Positions 49,283 through 59,493 of a stretch of 64,000 bases of DNA are shown piece by piece. How positions within the stretch are numbered: position 1 is the stretch's first letter; each line of letters begins with the position of its first letter. This DNA is from Clostridiales bacterium. Lineage in GTDB: Bacteria; Bacillota; Clostridia; Oscillospirales; CAG-272. Location of the stretch: assembly GCA_012727435.1 (NCBI GenBank), contig JAAYHB010000015.1, forward strand, positions 1 to 64,000, read 5' to 3'. The notes beneath the pieces are model-generated. The model was not told the origin of the DNA, searched no databases, and saw only the letters and a list, made by a program, of their open reading frames with translations. The translations under genes and the position numbers were made by a program.

Positions 49283-49678
49283 TCACAAATCGTATTCTTT
49301 TTTTGAAAAACTCCGATACTTTATCGCCGCGTATTCGAGTGCCCTGCGCTTTAGCCTGTATGCACTGCGCCGCGAGATTTTCAGCAGCTCGGCGCACCTC
49401 TCGACAGTCTCGCACCTGATGTAATGGTAATAGAGAAACAATTTTCGGTCGTCCGGTGGCAGCGAGGTCACAAATCTTTTGATTTCAAACATTTTCGCCT
49501 TAATATATGCCTCGTCGTCCTCGCCTATTGCTCCGCCTCCGACGTCCCGGTTGTCACGCCCCATGAAGTATTCTTTTTCGTACCTGTTTATTTCTATCAT
49601 TTTGAGTCCGAAGCGGTAGTTATCAAGATACTCGGCCATCTCAGCCACAGCGCTTGATCTGTCATCGGTATAGTTCAT
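49283..49678 (-). CDS. Sigma-70 region-4-like / phage-type sigma-like HTH protein
   Basis: SLPPDDRKLFLYYHYIRCETVERCAELLKISRRSAYRLKRRALEYAA resembles sigma region 4 HTH. Confidence 0.6.
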   Translation of the reverse strand: MNYTDDRSSAVAEMAEYLDNYRFGLKMIEINRYEKEYFMGRDNRDVGGGAIGEDDEAYIKAKMFEIKRFVTSLPPDDRKLFLYYHYIRCETVERCAELLKISRRSAYRLKRRALEYAAIKYRSFSKKEYDL

Positions 49679-49935
49679 TTTTCGCCCGCTTTCCTTTCCT
49701 CCGGCAGAAAAATCCTGCTCGGCAACAAGTCATCAAAATCCTTCCTTAGCGTGCCCTAAATCGATCCTTCCATCAGATTCCGAATACAGTCGGTTCCCCC
49801 GTAAGTTATTTTGCAATTCTGACAAGAAAACCGCGAACATTTGTTCTGGCTTGTATAATTATACTATATTTCCTAAATTGTGTCAACAGTTTTTCGACAT
49901 TATTATGGAATTTTTTACCGTGATGCGTCAAAATA

Positions 49936-49969
49936 CAGCCCTCAGACGGGGACTTCCGTCTGAGGGCTG
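49936..49969 (-). terminator. Intrinsic terminator of the rnf operon
   Basis: CAGCCCTCAGACGG-aagtcc-CCGTCTGAGGGCTG then TATTTTG on the minus strand. Confidence 0.8.
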
Positions 49970-50000
49970 AAATAATTCCAAAAAGTGCTTATGTAAACTC

Positions 50001-50846
50001 TTACTTCGCTTTCTCTTCGGGCATCTCGCGGTTTATGACCAGCCGGCCGCCTTCAATTCTGGCAGACCAGATTGTGTGCTGCGGGCATTTCTCAACACAT
50101 ATGTTGCAGCCGGTACACTTATCATAATTAATTTTGGCAAGGAAGTTTGAAACTTCAATTGCCTTTGTGGGGCAGTTGCGCTCGCATATTTTGCAGCCGA
50201 TGCAGCCCACCCGGCACTGAGTTCGGGTCACCGCGCCCTTTTCCTGTGACTTGCAGGCTACCCACTGAGTCGCGCCGTAGGGTATCATCTCGATAAGCCC
50301 GCGCGGGCAGGAATTCACGCAGGCGCCGCAGCCGCGGCATTTTCTGCTGTCAACAACAGCCACGCCGTCGACTACTTCAATGGCGTCGTACGGGCAGGCA
50401 GCCACGCAGGTCCCCAGTCCGATACAGCCGTAGGAGCAGAGCTTGTCGCCCCCGCCGAGCAGTGCGGCGGCGCAGTCGGCGACACCTTTATATACATACT
50501 TCTTTGTTGCCAGATTGCCGGTGCCCGAGCACATCACCTGTGCTCTTTTCCTCACGGTCCGCTCAACCTCGACCCCCATTACTTTGCCGATGGCTTCGGC
50601 AACCTCATTGCCGCCGACACTGCAGGCGTTCGGGCTTGCCTCGCCCTTTGCAATGGCCTCGGCAAGCTGGGCGCAGCCCGAGTATCCGCAGCCGCCGCAG
50701 TTTGCGCCCGGTAAAAGCTCGGCTATCGCGGTTATCCGCTCGTCGGTTTTGACCGCAAATACTTTTGCGGCAATGGCAAGCAGGACACCGAAAACCAGCC
50801 CCAGTCCGCCAAGCACCGCTACGGGAATAAGTATAATATCCTTCAT
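50001..50846 (-). CDS. rnfB: Rnf electron transport complex subunit B
   Basis: LLPGANCGGCGYSGCAQLAEAIAKGEASPNAC plus multiple CxxCxxCxxxCP clusters. Confidence 0.96.
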   Translation of the reverse strand: MKDIILIPVAVLGGLGLVFGVLLAIAAKVFAVKTDERITAIAELLPGANCGGCGYSGCAQLAEAIAKGEASPNACSVGGNEVAEAIGKVMGVEVERTVRKRAQVMCSGTGNLATKKYVYKGVADCAAALLGGGDKLCSYGCIGLGTCVAACPYDAIEVVDGVAVVDSRKCRGCGACVNSCPRGLIEMIPYGATQWVACKSQEKGAVTRTQCRVGCIGCKICERNCPTKAIEVSNFLAKINYDKCTGCNICVEKCPQHTIWSARIEGGRLVINREMPEEKAK

Positions 50847-50858
50847 CTCAAGTCCCCC

Positions 50859-51446
50859 TTATGTGAAGCTGATTCCCGAGAATCCCGCAAAGGCCATTGC
50901 CAGAAGACCGGCGGCAATGAGGGTAATCGGAAATCCGCGGAAGGCGCGCGGCATCTCTGCCTCGACCAGCCTTGCGCGCAGACCCGCAAAAATCACGATT
51001 GCAAGCGTAAATCCGGTCGCCGCAGCAAAGCCGAAGCAGACCGAGGTTATAAAATTATATCGGTTCTGGATATTGAGCAGCGCTGTGCCGAGAACCGCGC
51101 AGTTTGTGGTGATGAGCGGCAGGTAAATGCCCATAGCACTGTAGAGCGCCGGCACGAACCTGCGCAGGAACATTTCGATGAACTGCACCAGCGCGGCGAT
51201 TACCAGAATGAAGGCCACCGTCCGCAGGTATTCAAGCCCCAGCGGCTCGAGCAGCAGGTAATAAACCGCCCAGGTCGTGCCGCTTGCAATTGTTATGACG
51301 AATATAACCGCCATTCCCATGCCGAGCGCGGTGGCCGGCTTTTCGGATACGCCGAGGAAGGGGCAGATACCGAGGAACTTTGAGAAAATGAAGTTCTCGA
51401 CTAGTATCACGCCGAACATTATGAGTAATACATCGGTAAAGCTCAT
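50859..51446 (-). CDS. rnfA: Rnf complex subunit A
   Basis: VENFIFSKFLGICPFLGVSEKPATALGMGMAVIFV...YLPLITTNCAVLG. Confidence 0.96.
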   Translation of the reverse strand: MSFTDVLLIMFGVILVENFIFSKFLGICPFLGVSEKPATALGMGMAVIFVITIASGTTWAVYYLLLEPLGLEYLRTVAFILVIAALVQFIEMFLRRFVPALYSAMGIYLPLITTNCAVLGTALLNIQNRYNFITSVCFGFAAATGFTLAIVIFAGLRARLVEAEMPRAFRGFPITLIAAGLLAMAFAGFSGISFT

Positions 51447-52123
51447 TCCTGCACCTCCTTTGCGGCCGCCTGCGCAGCGTTTGCGACTGCCTCTGCGACA
51501 GCTTCTTTTTCAGATTTTTTGGCGTCGGCCTTGTTTTTCAGCGTTTGAACGGCGGCAATGACACAGCCGAGTGTCAGGAAAGCGCCGGCAGGCAGGATAA
51601 ACACCACGGCCGCCGGGTAGTTCTCACCGAACACCTGAAAACCGAGGAATGTCCCGTTTCCGAGCAGCTCTCGTATCGAAGCTACAACAATCAGCGCCAG
51701 CGTAAAGCCGATGCCACAGGACAGGCCGTCAATGGCGCTGGGCAGCACCGGGTTCTTTGAGGCAAAAGCCTCGGCGCGCGCCAGTATGATGCAGTTGACT
51801 ACTATGAGCGGGAGGAATATTCCGAGCGCACCGTAGAGCTCATAAAAGTAAGCCTTCATAAGCAGCTCGACTGCCGTCACGAATCCCGAGATGATCACGA
51901 TGAATACCGCAATTCTCACCTGCTTGGGTATGAATTTGCGGAGCAGCGAGATAAGTATGTTTGAGCAGGTCAGGACGACCGTCGCCGCCAGCCCCATGCC
52001 GATGGCGTTCGACACAGAGGTGGTGGTCGCCAGCGTCGGACACATCCCGAGCAGCTGAATGAGCACCGGGTTGTTGTCCACAATACCGCTTCTGAACTGC
52101 TTTGCAAGTCCCGACAGCGTCAT
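51443..52123 (-). CDS. rnfE: Rnf complex subunit E
   Basis: NNPVLIQLLGMCPTLATTTSVSNAIGMGLAATVVLTCSN. Confidence 0.96.
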   Translation of the reverse strand: MTLSGLAKQFRSGIVDNNPVLIQLLGMCPTLATTTSVSNAIGMGLAATVVLTCSNILISLLRKFIPKQVRIAVFIVIISGFVTAVELLMKAYFYELYGALGIFLPLIVVNCIILARAEAFASKNPVLPSAIDGLSCGIGFTLALIVVASIRELLGNGTFLGFQVFGENYPAAVVFILPAGAFLTLGCVIAAVQTLKNKADAKKSEKEAVAEAVANAAQAAAKEVQE

Positions 52124-52680
52124 TTTCCTTCACCTCCCACGTCAATCATTCCGGCTCCGGCAAGTATGTCGCGCGCCGTGTTTATGCCGGATTTGAGCGC
52201 ATTCGAGCTGATTGTCGCGCCCGAGATGGCGTCGACCTCGTCAGCCGAGGCTTTGCCCTTGAACTTTGCAAGGAAGCTCTTCTCAAACACTTTTGTCCCG
52301 ATACCCGGGGTCTCGGAATGCGAAATTACGCTGACGCCGGCAATACTGCCGCCCTTGTCAAAGGTCGCCAGTATGTTCACGTCCCCGCCGAAGCCCGCGG
52401 ATAAAACGCTGATGCAATAATAGGTTTCACCGTTATATGTAATCTCGTAGATTGCCTCGGCGCCTTCGGGCAGGTCGCCGAGCGTTTTGTAGCTTACGCC
52501 CTCCCCGAACATTTCGACAAAGGAACGGCGCATATCTTCCTCAAGATTTTCGGCAATTCTGTCCTTTGTAAGAGAGTTCACGGTCGAGAGCAGACCTGCG
52601 GTCAGAGCGGTTGTCAGAAAGAGCACCAGCACCATTTTAACCGCCTGCGGCAGGGATTTTTTATTCATTACTTCAGGCAT
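52120..52680 (-). CDS. rnfG: Rnf complex subunit G (FMN-binding)
   Basis: FMN-binding domain ending DEVDAISGATISSNALKSGINTA (SGAT motif); start ambiguous (52680 or 52668). Confidence 0.93.
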   Translation of the reverse strand: MPEVMNKKSLPQAVKMVLVLFLTTALTAGLLSTVNSLTKDRIAENLEEDMRRSFVEMFGEGVSYKTLGDLPEGAEAIYEITYNGETYYCISVLSAGFGGDVNILATFDKGGSIAGVSVISHSETPGIGTKVFEKSFLAKFKGKASADEVDAISGATISSNALKSGINTARDILAGAGMIDVGGEGK

Positions 52681-53773
52681 GCTTCTTTTTCGCACCTCCG
52701 AACACTCTGGGTCTTGTGATACGCTCTATGTACCAGACCAGCGAATTCATCACGAGTATCGAGAAGGATACGCCCTCGGGATAGCCCCCGAAATACCGGA
52801 TAAAGACCACTAAAATCCCGGCGCCGGCGCCGAATATCACCCGCCCCCACGAGGTGGACGGGGAGGTCACATAGTCTGTCGCCATGAAGAAGGCGCCGAG
52901 AATCAGCCCGCCGGCGAGCACCTCGTAGAGCATGAACTCCCATCTTGCCACACCGTCAATCTGCGGGAAGAGGAAGGTCAAAAGAGCAACCGTGCCTATA
53001 TATGCGACCGGAATTTGCCATGTGATGATTTTGCGGATAAGCAGGTATACCCCGCCGAGCAGCAGGAACAGAGCCGATACCTCGCCGATGGTCCCCCCGA
53101 TTTTTCCGAGGAACATATCGAGCAGCGAGGCGTCGGGCAGCGCGCCGTGCTTGAGTGATGCCAGCGGGGTCGCCGAGGCGACGGCGTCGGCCGAGGAGAA
53201 CAGCAGCCTGTCAAACGGCGCGGTGAAGTTTGTCATATAGGACGGCCAGGCCATGGTGAGAAAGACTCGCGCGGCAAGCGCGGGGTTGAATACATTGTGC
53301 CCCAGCCCGCCGAAAAGCTGCTTGACTATCACGATAGCAAAGACCGAGCCGACAATGGCCAGCCAGGCAGGGGCGGTTGCCGGCAGGTTCATTCCGAGAA
53401 GCAGCCCAGTGAGCAGCGCCGAGCAGTCGCTTACGGTTATCGGGCGCTTCAGTATCAACTGGGTCACATATTCGGCGATGTAGCAGCTTCCGGCGCATAC
53501 GATGCAGACCAAAAGCGCCCGAAGGCCGAACACATATGTACCCCAGAGCAGCGCGGGAAGCAGCGCAAATATCACCTCAAGCATGATTGTCCGCGTGCTG
53601 TCACGGTGGCGGAGGTGGGGAGAGGAGGTTACGGTGAGCAGTTCCGGAACGGTTATTTTTTCGGACTCCTCTACCTTGGTTTCGGACTTTGACTCAACCT
53701 TGGCCTCAGGTTTTGACTCAACCTTTGCCTCGGCCTCGGCAAGTACAATATTATCCTTTTTTATATCGTTCAT
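52673..53773 (-). CDS. rnfD: Rnf complex subunit D
   Basis: VTSSPHLRHRDSTRTIMLEVIFALLPALLWGTYVFG...DYVTSPSTSWGRVIFGAGAGI. Confidence 0.95.
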   Translation of the reverse strand: MNDIKKDNIVLAEAEAKVESKPEAKVESKSETKVEESEKITVPELLTVTSSPHLRHRDSTRTIMLEVIFALLPALLWGTYVFGLRALLVCIVCAGSCYIAEYVTQLILKRPITVSDCSALLTGLLLGMNLPATAPAWLAIVGSVFAIVIVKQLFGGLGHNVFNPALAARVFLTMAWPSYMTNFTAPFDRLLFSSADAVASATPLASLKHGALPDASLLDMFLGKIGGTIGEVSALFLLLGGVYLLIRKIITWQIPVAYIGTVALLTFLFPQIDGVARWEFMLYEVLAGGLILGAFFMATDYVTSPSTSWGRVIFGAGAGILVVFIRYFGGYPEGVSFSILVMNSLVWYIERITRPRVFGGAKKKHA

Positions 53774-53786
53774 TATCTGCCTCCCG

Positions 53787-55109
53787 TCAACGTTTTCCGG
53801 CGGCATAAAGCGCATTTTTCGCCTGCCGGATGTACTGGACTATGTCAACCCGGCCCGGGCAGACATAAGAGCAGGTTCCGCACTCAAGGCAGTCGTTGAC
53901 ATTATAATCATAGCACCCGTCGTAATCCCGGGCTCCTGCCATTCTGGCAAGATAATTCGGCATGAGCCGCATGGGGCAGTGCCTGACACAACGCCCGCAG
54001 TTGATACAGCAGGAAGGCAGGTCATCGCACTTTCCGCCCGAGAGCGCCAGCAGCGCAGACATGCCCTTTTTCAGACCGTATTTCAGATCCCAGAGCGCCG
54101 TGCCCATCATCGGGCCGCCGTTTATGATCTTCTCGGGTGTCTTTACAAAGCCACCGCAGAATTCAATTAGCTCGCTCACCGGAGTGCCGATGCGCGCGAG
54201 CACATTCTTCGGGGTTTTGATGCAGTCGCCGGTGACGGTTACTACCCGTTCAATCAGAGGCATACCCTCGACGCAGGCTCGGTATATCGCCACGCAGGTG
54301 CTGGCATTGAATATGATAAATCCCAAATCGGCCAGCCGCGCGCTGCGGGGAGGTTCGGTTTTGCAGAGCGCGTTTATAATCATGCCCTTATCGCCCTGCG
54401 GGTATTTGGTCTTAAGCAGTCTGACCTCTATATCCCCCCGGTCCTTCAGCAACCCGGCCAGCATCGCGGCCGCGTCGGCCTTGTTGTCCTCAACCGCAAT
54501 ATAGGTGCGCTCAATTCCCATCGCACGAATAATTATATCGACTCCGCCGAGCAGTTTTTCGGGATATTCAAGCATAGCCCTGTGATCGGCGGTTATATAG
54601 GGTTCGCATTCAGCGCAATTGATAAGCAGGGTTTTGGCTTTGACAAGTGAGTTTGCTATTTTTGCATGTGCCGGGAATGCCGCGCCCCCCAGCCCGACCA
54701 CCCCGGCTTCTTTGATGGCCGAGATAATTTCGTCGGTCGTCATGTCCTGGGGATCCTTTTTTTGCTCCTGCGCCTTGAGAATCGACTCGTCGAGGGTGTC
54801 AAGGCCGTCGTTTTCAACGACAACCGCCTCAACCAAAGCCGCCTTTTCAGGGTCGTAATATTTCTCAATGGCGCTGACTTTCCCGGAAACACTTGAATGA
54901 AGGGGGCAGGCAAATTTCCAATCAGACATGCCGATTACCTGTCCGAGGCAAACCTTGTCGCCGGGAGCGACCGTCGCCTTCATCGGGGGGCCGCTGTGCT
55001 GTGCAAGCGATATTCTGACTACCCCCGGGGCCGGCATGACTTCGATCGGAGACTTGCCGGTTTCCTTATGTCCGGCAATATGTATCCCGCCCCGAAAAGT
55101 CGGGTTCAA
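53787..55109 (-). CDS. rnfC: Rnf complex subunit C
   Basis: FRGGIHIAGHKETGKSPIEVMPAPGVVRISLAQHSGPPMKATV...CINCGRCVRHCPMRL...CLECGTCSYVCPGRVD. Confidence 0.96.
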   Translation of the reverse strand: MNPTFRGGIHIAGHKETGKSPIEVMPAPGVVRISLAQHSGPPMKATVAPGDKVCLGQVIGMSDWKFACPLHSSVSGKVSAIEKYYDPEKAALVEAVVVENDGLDTLDESILKAQEQKKDPQDMTTDEIISAIKEAGVVGLGGAAFPAHAKIANSLVKAKTLLINCAECEPYITADHRAMLEYPEKLLGGVDIIIRAMGIERTYIAVEDNKADAAAMLAGLLKDRGDIEVRLLKTKYPQGDKGMIINALCKTEPPRSARLADLGFIIFNASTCVAIYRACVEGMPLIERVVTVTGDCIKTPKNVLARIGTPVSELIEFCGGFVKTPEKIINGGPMMGTALWDLKYGLKKGMSALLALSGGKCDDLPSCCINCGRCVRHCPMRLMPNYLARMAGARDYDGCYDYNVNDCLECGTCSYVCPGRVDIVQYIRQAKNALYAAGKR

Positions 55110-55243
55110 CTTAGTACTTCCTCCTTTTTGTTATGTTGCATCGCCGAAACTGACGCACACTTCAATATATTATATAACCATATTACGTTTTTTTCAATAG
55201 GAAAATTAAAACAAGTTAGCCCAGTGTTGTTAAGGCATAGTTA

Positions 55244-55282
55244 TAGGCTGCCACAAATATATCATGTATCCGTGGCAGCCTA
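55244..55282 (-). terminator. Inverted repeat downstream of the cysteine desulfurase gene
   Basis: TAGGCTGCCAC...GTGGCAGCCTA; weak U-tract. Confidence 0.45.
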
Positions 55283-55325
55283 CCATACTTTTCTTTGCCC
55301 GACCTATGGTCGCGGCAATATATTC

Positions 55326-56492
55326 TTATAATTCCGCGGCTCTCACAAGTGTAGCTATTCCCTCGCTCAGAGCCGAGCAGAGCGCGTCAACATCATCCTT
55401 TGTGTTTGTGCGGCAAAGGCTAATGCGGAGCGAGCAGGCAGCCTCATGCCGCTCGAGCCCGAAGCCGAGCAGGGCGGCCGACACCTTTTCGCGGCGCGAC
55501 GAGCAGGCCGACCCGCCGGAGACCGCAATCCCCTTTGAGGACAGAAAATTAACCATCGTCTCGCTCTTAATCCCGGGCAGGGTCAGGCTGATTATATGCG
55601 GCGCCCGCATGCCCCGCGGCCGGTTGATGCGTATGCCGGGAAGTTCCTCAAGCTTTTTTTCGGTGTAATCGCGCAGGGCGGCAATATCTTTGGCATATTC
55701 CTCCGCCCGGGGCGCATACTCCGCGGCGGCCCCGCCGAAGCCGGCGATACAAATAAGGTTTTCGGTCCCCGAGCGGAATTCCTCCTCCTGCCCGCCGCCG
55801 AGGATTATCGGCACGATAGCCTTTCTCTTTTTAATTTCGGGCGACACAGAAAGCGCCCCGACGCCCTTCGGCCCGTGAATTTTATGTGCGCTGATTGTGA
55901 CCAGGTCGGCCTTGATTTTCTGGGGCGTAAAGGCAAACTTTAGATACCCCTGCGTCGCGTCGCAGTGGGTTATCACGCCGGGGCAGAGCTGCTTTGCAAG
56001 ATCAAACATCCCGGCAACATCATAGACCGCCCCGGTTTCGTTGTTCACCATCATTACAGTCACCATATAAGCCCCGCGCAACAGTTCCTCGCGGTACTCG
56101 TCAAAGTCGATTACCCCGCCCCGGGTGTGTAACCTGACAATCGTAAGCCCCGCTTCCTCAAGCCTGCCGAGCGGCTTGCTTACCGAAGGGTGCTCGGAGT
56201 CTGTTGTGATAATCCGATCTGATACCCGCCGCTGTTTTGCCGCGGCACATCCGAGAATCGCCAGGTTGTTAGCCTCGGTGCCCGAGCCGGTAAAAATCAG
56301 CGAATAGCCGCTCCCCGGCCTTATCCCCAGCGAATCGCAGACTGTTTCTCTGGCCTCCTCAAGCAGTCTTTGGGCTTCAAGTCCCATAGAATGAAGCGAC
56401 GACGGGTTGCCATAGCATCCCATCGCCTCAGTCATTTTTTCTATTGCTCCGGCGCACAGCCGGGTGGTTGCACTGTTGTCGAGATATATCAT
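55326..56492 (-). CDS. Cysteine desulfurase (NifS/IscS-like)
   Basis: MIYLDNSATTRLCAGAIEKM...VTISAHKIHGPKGVGAL...SGGSACSSRREKVS. Confidence 0.95.
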   Translation of the reverse strand: MIYLDNSATTRLCAGAIEKMTEAMGCYGNPSSLHSMGLEAQRLLEEARETVCDSLGIRPGSGYSLIFTGSGTEANNLAILGCAAAKQRRVSDRIITTDSEHPSVSKPLGRLEEAGLTIVRLHTRGGVIDFDEYREELLRGAYMVTVMMVNNETGAVYDVAGMFDLAKQLCPGVITHCDATQGYLKFAFTPQKIKADLVTISAHKIHGPKGVGALSVSPEIKKRKAIVPIILGGGQEEEFRSGTENLICIAGFGGAAAEYAPRAEEYAKDIAALRDYTEKKLEELPGIRINRPRGMRAPHIISLTLPGIKSETMVNFLSSKGIAVSGGSACSSRREKVSAALLGFGLERHEAACSLRISLCRTNTKDDVDALCSALSEGIATLVRAAEL

Positions 56493-57010
56493 CTGAACTC
56501 AAATACTCCAATCATTCCGTTGACCTCATCAAGATGGGAGTCGAAATTTTCGGGCAGCGATGTGTATGTTAGCACATAGAAATAATTTTTGTATGTGGTA
56601 ATCACCTGCATGACCTTATAGTGCCCTTCGCCTATTGTGGCGGTAAAGACACAGCGCAGGGCGTCCCGCCCGCCGAGGGTGGTCTCGCTCTTCTCGATAA
56701 ATTCGTAATCGCCGTATATGTCCTTGTACTTCTGTTCGGTGTAATCCCAGAATCCGGCTATGGTGTCGAGCCCTTCCTCGGGCACATATGTGGTGATTAT
56801 GACCATCGAGCGGTCGTCAATCGAGTAATACGCCATGGGATTACCGGTACCGGTGCCGACACTCCACTGCGTGGGTGCATAAAACCGGTAGGGTACGTCA
56901 TCCCCCGAGACCAGCTTGTAGCCCTTGGGAACCTCCACATTATCCCCCGAGCAGGCCGCAAGTGCCAGACACAAAACCAACGCAAGAAGCGCGAAAGCTG
57001 CTTTTCTCAT
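56489..57010 (-). CDS. Hypothetical lipoprotein
   Basis: MRKAAFALLALVLCLALAACSGD lipobox; PsbP-like beta-rich remainder. Confidence 0.65.
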   Translation of the reverse strand: MRKAAFALLALVLCLALAACSGDNVEVPKGYKLVSGDDVPYRFYAPTQWSVGTGTGNPMAYYSIDDRSMVIITTYVPEEGLDTIAGFWDYTEQKYKDIYGDYEFIEKSETTLGGRDALRCVFTATIGEGHYKVMQVITTYKNYFYVLTYTSLPENFDSHLDEVNGMIGVFEFR

Positions 57011-57177
57011 CTATCTGAGCATGTCCTTTCAATATATCAACGCGGCAGACCGAACTCAAGGCCGCCTGAAATAAATTACCTGTGATTAATTATAACAGAA
57101 AAACCGGGGTTGTCAATAGCCGCAGGAAAAGTAATGGCATCCTAAAAGCCCTAAAATTCCCGCATGCGGGACTCTCC

Positions 57178-58416
57178 TCAGACGCCCATAGCGGCCGCGG
57201 CTGCAAGAATCCCGATTTTCCCCGACTCGTATGTCAGCCCGCCCTGAAAATACACCCTGTACGGCGGGCGCAGCGGACCGTCGGCACTCAACTCAATTGA
57301 AGCGCCCTGCACGAAGGTACCGGCGGCCATAATTACCGGGTCGGCATAGCCCGGCATATCCCACGGCTCGGGAGTGACGAAGGAATCGACCGGCGAGGCA
57401 GACTGAATCCCGCGGCAGAAGGCGCAAAGAGCCTCGGGGCTCCCGCACTCAACCGTTTGAATAATATCCGAGCGGGCTTCGTCCCAGCCGGGGTCAACCC
57501 GGTACCCGAGACTTTTGAATATATACGCGGCAAAATGCGCGGTTTTCAGAGCCTGCGCGGTTGTATGCGGGGCGTAAAACAGCCCTTTGAGCATATTTCT
57601 GGTCTGGCCGAGCGATGCGCCGACTTTGCTGCCTGTCCCGACCGTCGTCAGCCGAAATGAGGCAAGCTCTACCGCCCGCGCGCTGCCGGCTATATACCCG
57701 CCAGTATCCGCCATCCCGCCGCCGGGGTTTTTTATCAGAGAACCGATGAGAAGGTCGGCCCGCGGCTCGCGCTCCTCGGTAAATTCGCCGTAGCAGTTGT
57801 CGACCACGACATATGCACCCGGCAGCTTTTTGTGAACATAATCGGTAAGCTCGCTGATTTCGTCGGCAAATAAAGTGCGCCGGTCCGAATACCCCCGCGA
57901 CCTCTGGACATAAAGTACTTTAACTCTGCCCCCGAGCCTGTTCAGCGCCCTGTCAAGCGCGGCATAGTCAATTCTCCCGTCGTCAAGCTCTATCTGCTCA
58001 TATCCGATGCCGAAATCGAAAAGCGAGCCCTCCCCGCTCCGCCCGCCTATCACCTCGTCGAGCGTGTCATAAGGCCGACCGGTGACCGACAGCATAATGT
58101 CGCCCGGACGGAGCAGTCCGAACAGCCCTACCGCGAGCGCGTGGGTCCCGCTCACGAAATTGTGGCGCACCAGCGCCGCCTCGGTTCCGAACACCTCGGC
58201 CCAGATGAGGTCGAGCGTGTCGCGCCCCCGGTCGCCGTAGCCGTAGCCGGTGCCCGGCAGGAACATGGTATCAGACACGCGGTGAACCCTAAAGGCCTCG
58301 AGCACCCGCGCGGTGTTCTCAAATGATATTCTGTCAATCCGGGCAAAGTGAGGGGCAAGCGCCGCCTCGGCCTCGGCACTAAGTTTTAACAGTCTTTCTG
58401 AAAAAATCATTTCCAT
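57178..58416 (-). CDS. Methionine gamma-lyase-like PLP enzyme ('aluminium resistance protein' family)
   Basis: FLPGTGYGYGDRGRDTLDLIWAEVFGTEAALVRHNFVSGTHALAVGLFGLLRPGD. Confidence 0.92.
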   Translation of the reverse strand: MEMIFSERLLKLSAEAEAALAPHFARIDRISFENTARVLEAFRVHRVSDTMFLPGTGYGYGDRGRDTLDLIWAEVFGTEAALVRHNFVSGTHALAVGLFGLLRPGDIMLSVTGRPYDTLDEVIGGRSGEGSLFDFGIGYEQIELDDGRIDYAALDRALNRLGGRVKVLYVQRSRGYSDRRTLFADEISELTDYVHKKLPGAYVVVDNCYGEFTEEREPRADLLIGSLIKNPGGGMADTGGYIAGSARAVELASFRLTTVGTGSKVGASLGQTRNMLKGLFYAPHTTAQALKTAHFAAYIFKSLGYRVDPGWDEARSDIIQTVECGSPEALCAFCRGIQSASPVDSFVTPEPWDMPGYADPVIMAAGTFVQGASIELSADGPLRPPYRVYFQGGLTYESGKIGILAAAAAMGV

Positions 58417-58477
58417 CCAAACAACATCTTCTCCGCAAAGCCGCGCCGCACGAACAGGGCTATTTTGCGGGTTTGTG

Positions 58478-59479
58478 TCAATCCTTTTTCAGCAGGTATT
58501 TTACCGACAGCTCAACCGTCGCCTTGATATCGCCGAGGTCGGCCATCTCGACGCCCGAGTGGATGTAGCGCGTCGGAATCGAGAGGGCGGCCGCGCGGCA
58601 GCCGGCGCCGCTCATCTGAATCGAGCTTGTGTCGGTCCCGCCGGCAACCAGTATCTCGCACTGGTACTTGATTTTGTTGTCCTTTGCAACTCGAGTCAGT
58701 TCCTCGACTGTACCGGCATGACAGATCACCGAGGCGTCCTTGATTTTTATCGCCGTCCCCTCCCCGAGCTTGACTGCCATAGGCTTTGCCTCCGGGGTGT
58801 CCCCGGTTGAGGTGACGTCGTATACCAGCGCAAGGTCGGGGGAAATCTCAAACGCCGCCGTCTTCGAACCCCGGCAGCCGACCTCCTCCTGAACCGAGAA
58901 AACGTAATAAATATCGTCGGGGCAGCCCTCTTCTGCCAGCCGCTCGGAAATCATGACGAGGATTGCGCAGCCCAGCCGGTCGTCAAAGGGTCTGCCGGCT
59001 ATCCGCCGCCCGGCAAGCTTTTTCACATAGGGCTCCTGCACAAACGAGTCGCCGACAGACACCAGCCTTTCGGCTTCCTTCCTGTTTTTCGCCCCTATGT
59101 CAATATAGCACTTGTCAAAGGTGATTTCGCCGGTCTTAAGCCCGCTCTCGGGGACCAGCACGCCCGGCACCCCGCGGCCCGATACCACGTTGGTGTACGA
59201 GGCCGAAATATAGTTTATCCCGCCGATGTTTGAGAACCTGATGTTGCCATTGTCCTCAATACAGGTCACCATGTAGCCGATTTCGTCCATGTGGGCGCAG
59301 AGCATTATTTTCCTGCGCCCTTCACCCGAGCCCGACTTCACGGCAATAAGGTTCCCGAGCGTGTCGTTGTAGCAGTAGTCGACGTAAGGCGAGATGGCCT
59401 TCTGTATCACCGCCGAGACCTGTTTTTCGCTGCCCGAGAGGCCGTGGCAGCAGGTTATCTTTTTAATCAGATTCAGCAT
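58478..59479 (-). CDS. M42 family metallopeptidase
   Basis: LCAHMDEIGYMV, FDDRLGCAIL, FSVQEEVGCRGS, GGTDTSSIQMSGAG metal-site motifs. Confidence 0.95.
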   Translation of the reverse strand: MLNLIKKITCCHGLSGSEKQVSAVIQKAISPYVDYCYNDTLGNLIAVKSGSGEGRRKIMLCAHMDEIGYMVTCIEDNGNIRFSNIGGINYISASYTNVVSGRGVPGVLVPESGLKTGEITFDKCYIDIGAKNRKEAERLVSVGDSFVQEPYVKKLAGRRIAGRPFDDRLGCAILVMISERLAEEGCPDDIYYVFSVQEEVGCRGSKTAAFEISPDLALVYDVTSTGDTPEAKPMAVKLGEGTAIKIKDASVICHAGTVEELTRVAKDNKIKYQCEILVAGGTDTSSIQMSGAGCRAAALSIPTRYIHSGVEMADLGDIKATVELSVKYLLKKD

Positions 59480-59493
59480 TTTTTGTTTCCCCC

